Assembly (NCBI GenBank): GCA_009192285.1
Contig: WBVU01000003.1
Location: forward strand, 3,193,973 to 3,257,972
Direction of reading: 5' to 3'
From: Morchella semilibera
Taxonomy: Eukaryota; Ascomycota; Pezizomycetes; Pezizales; Morchellaceae
DNA length: 64,000 bases
Positions within the stretch are counted from its first letter, which is position 1. Each line of letters begins with the position of its first letter. The notes under the pieces were generated by a model. It was not told the DNA's origin and ran no database searches. It worked only from the letters and a program-made list of their open reading frames with translations. The position numbers and the translations under genes were made by a program. Shown piece by piece: positions 36,196 through 46,082 of this stretch.

Positions 36196-36952
36196 ATGGG
36201 CTTCTCCATGCTTCTAGTCCGCCTCCTAGCGGCCCTCTCCTTCTTGGTCCTCTTGGCCCTTCCCCATGTCCAAGGCCGCGGTGCCTGCCAGCCCTCTGAA
36301 ACCCTCCTAACCGTAAGCCCCTCTCTCACTCCCACTCCCACTCCCCACCATCACCACTACTAACCCACCCCGCATGTAGTTCGACGAGCTTACCAACTCC
36401 GCCCCCGAAGGCCGTCAAGACCTGTCCAACCCCTGGACCTACCCCAACACCCCTTTCACCTTCACGCAACCGCCCGTTCCCTCCACGTGGGACAAATCAC
36501 TCCTCCAGCTCCTCAACAAGAACGCAATCCAACCACGCGACGACCTGCGCGCCGTCGCCTGCGCATCCTCGTCGCCCAACTGCCTCGAAGTACGGTACCC
36601 GGCGCCGACCGTCGAGATCACCGTGGCACCCACGCAGGCGTGCCCGCGCCCGCAGTTTGACGTCGTCAGCTTCAGGTACTACCTGTGTCCCATCGACAGC
36701 AGGGAGTTTAACCTCACTACCTATGGCGCTGATGGGACCCTCTTGACGAAGGTCCAGAGGCCCCCGCATGCGCCGGATACGTTTAATAAGCCGTTTAGCT
36801 TTCAGCCTGCAAGGGGGGATCGGGCGTGGCAGAAGCTGGGGAAGTTGGTGTTGAGTGTGGGGTCGCAGCCGTTTAGGACGGGGGGACGCTTTGGGGCGGC
36901 GCAGGGGTTGTATTTGGATGATTTGAGATTTAAGTTGAGGTGCAATTGTTAA
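36196..36952 (+). CDS. predicted small secreted cysteine-containing protein
   Basis: Two exons, 36196-36312 and 36380-36952, joined in phase 0 by a 67-nt intron; 229 residues. The start context ccaccATGG is ideal. Residues 1-27 form a signal peptide (M-G-F-S-M-L-L-V-R-L-L-A-A-L-S ... H-V-Q-G). The mature part has six cysteines, in A-C-Q, V-A-C-A, N-C-L, A-C-P, Y-L-C-P and the C-terminal R-C-N-C. It ends in a jelly-roll-like pattern (F-R-T-G-G-R-F-G-A-A-Q-G-L-Y-L-D-D-L). I recognise no named family. Secreted cell-surface or effector-type role is inference. A CT-rich leader precedes it. Confidence 0.7.
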
Positions 36953-38074
36953 TTGCATAGGAGTAAATGTAGCTTTGAGCGTATTGGTCCTCCTGGTAGG
37001 TGTGAATGTGTGCCTGCAGGACGTCGAACTAGGAAGTTAATTGCCCTTCCGATCAGATATTGATTATATATATGATATTATGTACTTTATTACAACCATT
37101 AATTAACACAAGTACCGCGGCGGTCATAACATTATATCTATCTACATATATGTACTCTGTTAGCAGAATATAAAAGAGGTTTAAGTTATCACGAACTCAC
37201 TTGTAAAAGCTGGGCATCTGACAGCCTTCATTGGTGATGCGCCGTCGAACGTTTCATTCACGGTCTATAAATAGCCCGAATACCCTCACCGAGCTCACCA
37301 TGTTATGACAATTATCAGTGCCCAGCCATAACTATACACCGGTGTTTCTACATCTGAGGAGAAAAACATCATACTTACCGATAAACAGTACTGTGCTGCG
37401 AGATAAAGAACTCAAAGTTCAGTAAATAATTCTAGAAGATGCGCGTAGTGCATGCTGTTGGTGCCCGCGCCACTAACTTGATCGGCTACCAAGCCACATC
37501 GAATCTACCTACCTACATGCCGAAATAAAGTAAGTAGAGACTATAGAACAATATAAAGGATGGGGGTGAGGGTGAGGATGAGGAATATCTCGTCTTCCGA
37601 TATATACCATACCTCTTTAGACGGAATGAGGCCCCGGGGTAGTTCTGGGGGGGGGGGGGGGGTGATGTTTCTCTATGAGAGAAACGTAGCCTCCGCCGCC
37701 GAACATATCCACCGGGGTCGCCCATCCGCAGCATTAATGATGAATGTGTAGGCAAGTATATAGGGTATATACATACCTCACATACCATGATCTCCAGGGT
37801 ACTCCAATTTAAATCCGGAACCGCATCACCGGAATACTAGCTGGGCGGACGTCGGTACGGTGCAGTGCAGTACAGTGTGCATGTCTATATAACTAATGCC
37901 CGCCAGCTTTCATTTTTTGGGGGGTTGGTTAGCTCTGGTAAACTCAACGTCTCTGTCGCTCATTTGGCTCGATCTTTGTTTTTTTCGTTTTCCGTTTTTT
38001 CCTTTCTCTACACTCATTTCACCTTATCATTTTTTCTTTCTTTTCCAGTTTTCGTTTTATATATATCGGCAAAT
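36953..38074. other. intergenic
   Basis: No supported gene. A G-run at 37648-37662, several ATATA tracts and a T/C-rich leader (37970-38055) directly before the CFEM-like gene. Confidence 0.6.
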
Positions 38075-39848
38075 ATGAGGCGGGCTACTCTCATCCAGGC
38101 GATATCGCAGCTTGCCCTGTTCTCAGTGGCCCTGGCGGCCCACGACCACAGGTGGGAGAAAGGCGATGGCTTCAAGGGGATCTCCAGGTACCATTTCCAG
38201 GACATTCCACGCTGCATGATGGACTGCATCTATCGTATGGACCGATCGGACCTCCCGCATGTTTGTGAACCCCTTCTTTACATTCAATTAATTCCAGAAA
38301 TCGGAAACTAATGGTTGAAAAATTGATGATAGTGTACTCCGGACAAGTACTTTGACCGCTTTGATGTCCGGGATTTTATCAGAGACCAGGACGTTGCGGA
38401 CTGTTTCTGCAACGATGTCTTCTTCTTGAAGGGGTTTTCGGAGTGTGTAATTGATAGCGTGAGTCGAGTGCTTTCCTATTGCTGTACTTGTGGGTTTTTA
38501 TACTGACGCCCGGGAAAGTGTAAAAAGCCATCTCAGTTGTATGAAACCCCCCCTCTTTCCGAGAATATATACCAATCCCAGACATACACGTCCGATTTAC
38601 TTACCACTTCCCCTACAGTTACCGCGCCGGCCGATGGGGATATGAGCACTGCGCAGCCCGAGGCATCAACCTCCTCAGTCCCAAAAGTAAGCATTTCCTC
38701 CCTCTCTCACTCCCAAGCTCTCCAGATATTCTAACAACCCCCCCTCATGGCAGACATCCCATATATCCCGCATAGGATTGATCATGACCTCTTTAAGAAT
38801 TGGATCCCCGAGCGATACGCACCCCCACGATGGCTCCCCAAGCCCGAAGAAGACCGCACTTCGACCGCCACAGCCACCGTGACCAATACTGCAAACTTCA
38901 CTACGACTGCCACGCATGTATCGACGGCCACAGCCACCTCGCTGTCCGTTTCCGTCTCGACCCACTTCACAAACACGCAGACAATCGTCACTGGCGGCCC
39001 TGTGACGCTGACCACGACGGTCAGTGCGGCAACGCCGACAGTCACGACGACGGCAAAGAAGGAGGGCGAGATAACGTACGAGATTGGCCTCAACACCTTT
39101 TCAGGGCCGGCGTGCGTGAAGAGATGCTACGAGGATAAGACAAAGGTGGGGATGTTTACGGAGGACAAGTATAAGGAGGATATTCATCCTAAGGTGTGTA
39201 TACTGTTTATGGTTATTGGAGATGGAAAAACTTCTAACAGCTTCATAGTGCAAATCCATTTATGAGAAATATGTTGGAAACAGCATGAACACCACTGGCT
39301 GGTCCGAGGATGATCAGCGCAAGATTTCCCGTTGTGTGTGCACACACAAGTCGTATGTGAAGGCCATAACTGAGTGTGGACTGAAGGAGTGTGCTGGAAA
39401 TGCAAAGGAAGCGTAAGTTCCCACCCCATGATTTCCGCCTGGGCGAGAAAGGCATTTACTAATTGCGATATTATGGCTTTTACAGTCAAACAGCCGTCCT
39501 TTTCGGATACCAAGTGTGCTCCAAGAAAGGAATGATTGAGTTCCCATATGTCGATGGTAAGTTATCCTCTAAGATACAAACTATGCTTTTCGAGCTTCGC
39601 TGACCGTCCCTCCCACAGTCATGGTTGAAAAACTCGAAGTCACCGTTCCCGGAAATCTCACTCTTCCCGATAGAGTCGCTCTTGCCTCTCACGGAGTCGG
39701 TGGAGCACCTACCTTCCCCCTCCTCGACGAGGAGGGTGAGAAGATGATATTCCCCAACGCGGCCGAGCAAATCACCAGCCTTCTCCAGGGAAACACACTC
39801 TTCGTGTCGTATGCCATCGGAACCCTGATATTTATTGCATTCTGGTAG
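38075..39848 (+). CDS. CFEM-like GPI-anchored cell-surface protein
   Basis: Seven exons: 38075-38260, 38333-38458, 38647-38686, 38754-39193, 39249-39412, 39486-39556, 39619-39848; 418 residues. Residues 1-21 are a signal peptide. A CFEM-like module follows: P-x-C-x2-x-C, then H-C, D-C-F-C, and C-x12-C-x4-C; seven of the eight family cysteines are seen. Exon 3 was set at 38647 because only that acceptor supplies the last cysteine pair and keeps the frame. A Thr/Ser/Ala-rich mucin-like linker (about residues 150-215) follows. A second cysteine module comes next (C-V-K-R-C ... K-C ... C-V-C ... E-C ... E-C). The C-terminal hydrophobic tail without a following charged end (S-Y-A-I-G-T-L-I-F-I-A-F-W) is a GPI-attachment signal. 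CFEM proteins act at the fungal surface, some in haem or iron capture; the specific role is unknown. Confidence 0.78.
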
Positions 39849-41793
39849 AGGTAGAGCGGGCTTGTTGTGTATGCATGTAGACTCTTTTTTTTTTATATCT
39901 CTCCTGTGCTTTGGTTTATAGGGCGTTCTTTTTTTTTTTATATATATCATATGATCTTTTCACGAAAACTATTGTAACTTTATGTAATTGCTGTGTTTAA
40001 GCACTTTTTTTTTTTACCCATCAGTTACGAAAGTTCCAATTGCGAAGATTTAAAACAACTCGTGATCGAACTGCCCCCCCATTCTGCCACGAGCCAATAC
40101 GTTATGCCGGCCAACTCCGCCAGTAAGCAACCGGTCAGTGTGCACTAGCGGAAACCCGCACCGAGGATCCGTACCTACAATATCCCGGAGCTCGGTGTCG
40201 TCGGTACCCCTGTGGCGGTGCACTGTCGGAGAGCCGCCGGGATGCATGCAGCAGCAGCAGCAGCAGAACACAAAAATATTCCCCGGTATGGTTGGGATAA
40301 GCTTTTTGATGCACTCCTGTCCTGTCATGCGACCACGGGCAGGGCAGAACTCGGGCTGATGGCCGAAGTGGGGGTCCCAACATGATGTTTGGTTCGGTTG
40401 TGATCTACCGGAGAGCTGTAGGGCGTTGTGAGTGTCTGGAACAACCGGCGGGTAAGTAATGAAGGTTTATCCCCATGGGAGAAGACCGATATCACTCTTG
40501 CTCTTGTGTGTGTGTGTGTTCACCAGAAATCACTCGCTTTCCGTATTGTTGTTTCCCCGAGCACTGTCGGCTTTAGTGGCCGGGGACTAGATGTATTTGC
40601 CTGGTACACACACACAATATGTGACTGTCTTATATGGATAAGTATGCAAGACAGCTCTAGATCTCTTGTCCTGTAGCCAGTCAATAGAACCAAGTCTCGC
40701 ACTGTCCAGTCTAGCCAGATTGCAGCGTGGGGTTCCGTGTTTTGGCTTTCGAATGTATGCATTGTCTTATAAGACAGTCATAGGCACTCTAGTCTGCTGC
40801 CCTTGGAAGCAATGGAATTACAGTAAGGAAGAGGGGCGTGGGGGTGTTTGGCTATTGTGCGAATGCTCTGCTGGGGGTTTATCGGAGGCATATTATAAAT
40901 GCATTTACTGGCATAGAAGAGCAGAGATGTAGGTTATTTACACGATCCATTATACATGTACTCTGCAAGCCAAACAAGCCAAACAATCTTGCCAGTCAAC
41001 TCAAGGTCTTCTACGCACATCCCCATGTCTCGCCCACAGAAAAAGGGAGAGCGAGATCGCCAATTAAACGACCTGGTTAAGGAGTCTAGCTGAATGTAAA
41101 TGTGTATATGATATTCATGACGACATGTTTCGACGCCCACGGATAAACTGTGTATCTGTTTCATTTGAAGGCCCGGGGGCGCTACGACCTGCCAGCTAGC
41201 CCACAACTACAACAAAAACGAGTGTGGAGAGAGACATAATATGAGCTGTATATACTTTCTATCCTCATGCTCATGCTCATGCTCATACACGTAGCTATGG
41301 ACTACATATGGCACATACATGCACTTACATCTAGCCATATCGACACAACGAGTGTCAAAGTGCCAAAGATCACCAGATACAGATAGATTAAATACCGGCC
41401 GGCCTACATACAATCCATGGCAGATACAGCATCTGAAAAGCCCATGTATCCAACATCGACGACATCGCTGCATAGCCAATGGGCAATGGGCAGGCAACTC
41501 GGAGTCCACCCGGCCGGTTGTTCTCTACATATGTAAAAATCTGTACCTACTCGGGAGGTGTCAACGGTCACTGCCAAGCAACGCTATAACTCCCTGTAGC
41601 CCCGATGGGCTTGCATTAGATCTTTTTTATAGGGGAATATCGGCTAATTAGGTAGAGATCAATCACTTTGAATATACACGGTTTTTGCAAATGTCATGTA
41701 TGGATACCCTACTCGGGACGATTTTGTGTGTACTGTACCTATTTCACTTTTTTTTTTTTTTTTTTTTTTTTTACAGAATATGACCATGAACGC
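39849..41793. other. intergenic upstream of the LTR retrotransposon
   Basis: No supported gene. It contains T-runs (39885, 40005), a (GCA)6 tract at about 40246-40265, (GT)n at 40506, a (CATGCT)n-like tract at 41268-41285 and a 24-nt T-run (41749-41772) that ends 21 nt before the left LTR. Confidence 0.55.
41790..41793 (+). repeat. target-site duplication, left copy
   Basis: ACGC directly before the left LTR equals ACGC at 50296-50299 directly after the right LTR. AACGC (5 bp) also fits if the LTR is taken one base shorter. Confidence 0.75.
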
Positions 41794-42115
41794 TGTGGGG
41801 CGAAGATTAGGCAACCAGCGTGTAAGCGAGGGTTGGGAGCGCGGCTAGAGATTAGCGCGCCTTGGCGCCTTGGCGATGTTTTGTCACGTGGCGCGTTTGA
41901 TAGTTCTCTGCTTTGTTTCCTTTCGTTCATCTCCACCTATCATCATCAACAATATCATCAGTTTCACGTTTCATCGGCTCGATCATAGTTTCGAGCATAT
42001 GAGCACTGTGAATAGGTGAACCAATCAAATAATCAAAATCATCGTCACTAACGCCTCTATCTAATCTAAACCTCTTTCTCTACCCAAAACCTCTATTCTC
42101 GTGTCCGCAGCCACA
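41794..42115 (+). repeat. left LTR
   Basis: Starts TG, ends CA. Identical by eye to 49974-50295, constant offset of 8180 bases without gaps. Contains several CATCAT motifs and a GTCACGTG box at about 41883-41890. Confidence 0.96.
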
Positions 42116-42117
42116 AC

Positions 42118-42133
42118 TGGTGACCCCGACGTG
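42118..42133 (+). promoter_or_regulatory. tRNA primer-binding site
   Basis: TGGTGACCCCGACGTG begins with TGG, the complement of a tRNA CCA end, two bases after the LTR. The tRNA identity was not determined. Confidence 0.7.
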
Positions 42134-42244
42134 ATTCTTTCTCACGGGGACAGAGTCCAATTGTTTCGTCTCTCCATTTCATCGTCGTTTCATCAAAATC
42201 TGCCGTCCTCAGGTGCCGTTCGAGTCATCAAGGACCTGAAGAGG

Positions 42245-45200
42245 ATGAGCCCGAGAAAAAAGGCTCACACCTCAGAACCAAAGGCACCGTTAGCATCACC
42301 TCCAGACTCATCCTCACCTCCAGATCCATCTTCACCTCCCCTCACGATAATTGGACCATCGTCATCACCCCCTGACGTCAGCTCACCACCAGTCGAAACA
42401 TCTCTCACGGAAACAATTCACGCACCAATCATGTCTATCCCTGCAACTAAATTCTACGGCAGAGCGAATGAAGATGTGGATTCCTTCGTCAGATCGATCG
42501 AGGTTAACTTTATCCCCCAGTCCTCTTTCTATACCACGGCGGATGATCAGAACGCCGCAAAGCTATCTATTCTCAAGAGTAAGCTTAGGAGCAAGGCTGC
42601 TAGATGGATCGCGAATCAACCCAGGAGCATCACCTCATCGTGGCCAGATATCGTTCAAGCCCTCAAAAGCAAGTATGATAACGCCGGAATGAACGAAGAA
42701 AGGAGGCGTGATTCAGAGAACAAGCTCCTCAAGTTGAAGCAGGGTAAAGATTCGCTGAAGAGATACCTAAAGAAAGCTATTAGGATCAATGAGAACCTAT
42801 CCTCACAGTGGGATGATACTGCTGCAAAACGGTTCATCTTGGGCATCAAGAAGGAGAACACACGCTGCTTGGTCATTGCAATGGGGCAGCTTGGGGACAC
42901 GTATACCTTTGCTCAAGCAATCAATGCAGTTAAGATGATGTTGAGAACGTCATCTAAATCAAGTAAGAGGAGGAGGCATGACGACGAGGAAGAGGAGGAT
43001 TCCGAAGAAGATGGCTCTAGCGCTGAGTCAGATGATGAGAGTAGCAGTGGGGACGATGGAGAGAGCAGCAGTGAAGAAGAGATGCGGCGCAAAAAGAAGA
43101 AGAAGAGCACCAAGAGGGGTAAGGTCGTCATTGATCGCGAGGACTTGCTGAAGCTCCTAGCGGATCTCAAGGTGAAGACCCAAGAAAAGCCTGCCGAAAG
43201 AGTCATCAACCTGGCCCCGGAAACCGAAGTCTACGGCGTGCAGGGGAATGATCAAGCTCGAGCACCAGAAACGGAAACTTACGCTGTGCAGCGAAGGCCT
43301 GGTCCCCAAGGCGCCTACAACGCAGGGTATCGGCCCGGGAATCAAGCTCCGCCGTTTCCGAATCAGTCATACGGGAATCAGTACGGCAATCAGCTGGGGT
43401 TCGGGTACGGAAATTCTGGGTACGCAAATCAGTACGGCAATCAACCTCCGTCGGGGCAGCACGGAAATCAGTTCGGGCATACCGGGTATCAGGGTAACCT
43501 GTATGGAAATCAGTCTCAAAATTCCTACGGATATCCTCAACGCCCGTTTGAACGGCGAGAATTCGGTAGTGGTGAAAGACGTCCTCCCGGCGTTTGTTAC
43601 AGGTGCGGCCAATATGGTCACTACAGCAACGATTGTATCAATCCTCCTCTATCCCGCGAAGACCAGTATAGAATTCGACAGAAGAATGAAGAAGAGATGG
43701 CTCAGAGGATCCTGGCAAAATATCAGCCCGAGAACGTCAGAGCACCCGAAAATAGACTGGGGACAAACGGACAGTCGAATGATGCTCGCATGAATCCTCC
43801 ACCGCCCCCACAGCAGAACGCCAATTCAGTCGACTTCTGGAGGGGAGTCCCAGAAGATATGCAGGCGCCTGAATCATCGCTCGTGGAATGGTACGACTCG
43901 AACGCAGCGGACAAAAGAGAAGGCGAGGTGGCTTTTGGGAGCCGCTGGAATAGTGCTACTCCTTCCGTGCCGCCTGCAAACAGAAGAAGACTCAGCACGA
44001 CCGTAGAAAGCGAGTCTGATGATAACGAGAGGGGTAGCGTTTCACGCAGCAGAGCCAAGACGTCCGAGACCCCTGCCTCCGCGGGAGCAAACGAAAGAGA
44101 ATACACACCTCCTGGAGCGAAGAAGAAGATTCAGGCCTCCACAGTGTGCCCCAAGGACATAAGAATGATGCGGGATCAAGCTGGTGAAGACGTCGTAGCC
44201 AGGCTCAGAGACACTCCTATCAACGGGCTCACCTGGGGTAAGCTTCTCAACATAGCCCCCGCCGTCAGAAGGGAGGTTGCGAAGAGTCTAGTTCAAGAGA
44301 GGACTCCGAGCACCCCCAAGAAGTCCGTCAAGTTTAAAGAACCTCCTGCCTCCACTCCAGAAGCCGAAATGGAAGACGTCCTCGCCGTTGATACTGCCGG
44401 CCAGAATCGTGCAGGTCCTGATGACGGACCAGTGATCAACTTCTACACCTACGGTAGGATTCGTGTGCCGGGTAAGGGATACTACGGTATCAGCAGGATC
44501 CTCGTTGATGCGGGTTCAGTCATCAACCTTATGCCCGAAGCAGTCGCCGAGGAGATGGGCTTAAGTAAGCAAATCAGTCCTCAGTTTAACGTGAAGACGG
44601 CAGATGGAAGCATCGCGGTGATTGATCGCATGGTCACCGTGGATCTCGAGGTAGCAAACGTCTCCGCTACTATTAACTGCTATCTAATGCCTGGTCCGGG
44701 TAAACCTGCGTACGCTATCCTCCTGAGTCGTCGATGGCTTAGGCAGTGCCATGCAAAAGGCGACTATAGGACCAGCACCTACGTCATTAAGGACCAAGCC
44801 GGTAATGAATATCTCGTTCCCGCGATGGAGGGAATGAAGACCAAGTCTCCGCGGGTATCACTTCGAATCCCGCAGTCAGCAATTGTCGATTTAGACGAGG
44901 AGACGCTTGAAGACCTGGAAGGCGGCGAGCAACTCATGGCTCAGATTATCGCCCAGATAATCAGAGAGACGAAGGAGCAAGATGCTCTGGACACTCTCGA
45001 AACGTTCTCTGTTTCCACCTCCGTTCCCGAGTCCGATGTTACGGACTCCCGATCCTTTTATCGCCCCTCCGAGTCTGATGTTACAGACTCCCGCCCCCTT
45101 TTCCACCCGTCCTCCCCAGGGTCCAATGTGACGGACCTTCACCTCCTATTCTACCCGTCCGATCCTGATCCTCCCCTCCTCCCCTCACACCCTGCCGTCG

Positions 45201-45304
45201 CTGCCGCCGGAGGCCTAATCCTCCAATCACCCCCGACGGCCATCTATAGCGTCAATCTCGATGGCGCTCCTGGAGAACAGGATTTAAAAGCCTGCCGTTA
45301 CTAG
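42245..45304 (+). CDS. retrotransposon Gag-protease polyprotein
   Basis: Structural protein and protease of the element; 1019 residues from the first ATG (the frame is open back into the LTR but has no earlier ATG). Residues about 67-232 match the retrotransposon capsid domain (F-Y-G-R-A-N-E-D-V-D-S-F ... A-A-R-W-I). Then comes an acidic Ser/Glu stretch followed by a Lys-run (about 244-295). About 361-430 is rich in Tyr-Gly-Asn-Gln repeats. A CCHC zinc knuckle C-Y-R-C-G-Q-Y-G-H-Y-S-N-D-C lies at 451-464. The aspartic protease active site at 755-757 is D-A-G rather than D-S/T-G; the flap and the I-L-L-S-R-R-W-L block follow. The C-terminus has three imperfect repeats with V-T-D. The last codons carry the slippery heptamer. 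Confidence 0.93.
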   Translation: MSPRKKAHTSEPKAPLASPPDSSSPPDPSSPPLTIIGPSSSPPDVSSPPVETSLTETIHAPIMSIPATKFYGRANEDVDSFVRSIEVNFIPQSSFYTTADDQNAAKLSILKSKLRSKAARWIANQPRSITSSWPDIVQALKSKYDNAGMNEERRRDSENKLLKLKQGKDSLKRYLKKAIRINENLSSQWDDTAAKRFILGIKKENTRCLVIAMGQLGDTYTFAQAINAVKMMLRTSSKSSKRRRHDDEEEEDSEEDGSSAESDDESSSGDDGESSSEEEMRRKKKKKSTKRGKVVIDREDLLKLLADLKVKTQEKPAERVINLAPETEVYGVQGNDQARAPETETYAVQRRPGPQGAYNAGYRPGNQAPPFPNQSYGNQYGNQLGFGYGNSGYANQYGNQPPSGQHGNQFGHTGYQGNLYGNQSQNSYGYPQRPFERREFGSGERRPPGVCYRCGQYGHYSNDCINPPLSREDQYRIRQKNEEEMAQRILAKYQPENVRAPENRLGTNGQSNDARMNPPPPPQQNANSVDFWRGVPEDMQAPESSLVEWYDSNAADKREGEVAFGSRWNSATPSVPPANRRRLSTTVESESDDNERGSVSRSRAKTSETPASAGANEREYTPPGAKKKIQASTVCPKDIRMMRDQAGEDVVARLRDTPINGLTWGKLLNIAPAVRREVAKSLVQERTPSTPKKSVKFKEPPASTPEAEMEDVLAVDTAGQNRAGPDDGPVINFYTYGRIRVPGKGYYGISRILVDAGSVINLMPEAVAEEMGLSKQISPQFNVKTADGSIAVIDRMVTVDLEVANVSATINCYLMPGPGKPAYAILLSRRWLRQCHAKGDYRTSTYVIKDQAGNEYLVPAMEGMKTKSPRVSLRIPQSAIVDLDEETLEDLEGGEQLMAQIIAQIIRETKEQDALDTLETFSVSTSVPESDVTDSRSFYRPSESDVTDSRPLFHPSSPGSNVTDLHLLFYPSDPDPPLLPSHPAVAAAGGLILQSPPTAIYSVNLDGAPGEQDLKACRY

Positions 45305-45344
45305 GCCGCCGGGGGTCTGGTAACGGGGTAGAGTACTCCCCCGG
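45283..45344 (+). promoter_or_regulatory. predicted -1 ribosomal frameshift signal (slippery site plus pseudoknot)
   Basis: T TTA AAA at 45283-45289 is in the gag frame as X XXY YYZ. After a 5-nt spacer, stem 1 (45295-45304 with 45317-45326) has 10 pairs: nine Watson-Crick and one U-G. Seven bases in its loop (CCGGGGG, 45309-45315) pair perfectly with CCCCCGG at 45338-45344, giving an H-type pseudoknot with short loops of 4 and 11 nt. The gag stop TAG (45302-45304) lies in stem 1. All pairings were checked base by base; function is inference. Confidence 0.8.
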
Positions 45345-45828
45345 TAGGTACAGGAAAAAGGACCCCCCCCGCGTGGTAGAAACGCGGACGAGGGGAGGAA
45401 AAAGATGGGGTGGAGAAAGCCCCATCTTCGACGAACCTGGTGGGTTCGTTGAAATAAACAAAAAGAAGAAGAAGAAGAAAAGTTCAGAAAGAGAAGGAAG
45501 CAGATGTGCCGCCGGCGGTTGCGGTGAAGGGTGTGAAGAGTTGTGCTGTTGTTCGTTGTTTGTCGGAGGTCCCCCTCCCGGTCAGATATCCCGAGCTAGA
45601 ATAGTAGGGACCGAGCCGGGAGAGTTGAGGGACCTCAACGGAGGAGACGAAGGGAAAGAAATGGAAGAAACAAGCGCGGGAAGGGGTGGAATCATAGAGG
45701 AAGTGAAAGACTCTCCCTCCCTGATCCTTGGGAAGAGCAGCATGACTGGACCGGTCCCTGCCGTTTTTAACGCCAACTCCAGCCCAGCACCGGAACATCA
45801 ATCCCCAGTCCCGCGGCTGCAGATATAG
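45289..45828 (+). other. trans-frame open region between gag-protease and pol
   Basis: The frame one base behind gag is open from 45250 to the TAG at 45826-45828, about 180 codons after the slippery site. It encodes a basic Lys-run (at about 45460-45482), then a Cys/Gly-rich patch and acidic sequence. There is no ATG near its start, so it would be reached only by frameshifting. It overlaps the pol frame, open from 45771. Not recognised as a domain; it may be a linker of the polyprotein or non-coding spacer. Confidence 0.5.
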
Positions 45829-45907
45829 CCGCAGCGGGGATCGAGGAGCTGGAGAAGTATGGGACCCGCTATCCTGCACCTCCGAAGGAGGATGGCAGTA
45901 AAAAGGA

Positions 45908-46006
45908 ATCAGGGCTGCAAAGGCCTGATTCACCCTCCGGATCGGGGCTACAAAGGCCCGACTCACCCTCCGGATCGGGGCTACAAAAGCCCGACTCTCT
46001 CTCCGA
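45908..46006 (+). repeat. three 33-bp tandem repeats
   Basis: Unit around CGGGGCTACAAAGGCCCGAC repeated with a 33-bp period. In the pol frame it encodes an 11-residue unit ending in P-D-S-P-S-G. The period keeps the frame, which supports this stretch being translated upstream of the first pol ATG. Confidence 0.8.
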
Positions 46007-46082
46007 CACCCAAAGTGCTGGAAAGAGCAGCAACCTGGGGGCCGGTTCCCCCAAAGCGTTGGTATCACTCTCCAGATGCCAA

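Noticed and set aside
43248-43793. 181-codon alternative frame in gag
   Set aside because: Shadow of the Tyr-Gly-Asn-Gln repeat region; the gag frame carries the zinc knuckle.
45373-45828. Independent gene between gag and pol
   Set aside because: Opens at GTG, has no ATG near its start and continues the frame opened by the -1 shift; better seen as a trans-frame region.
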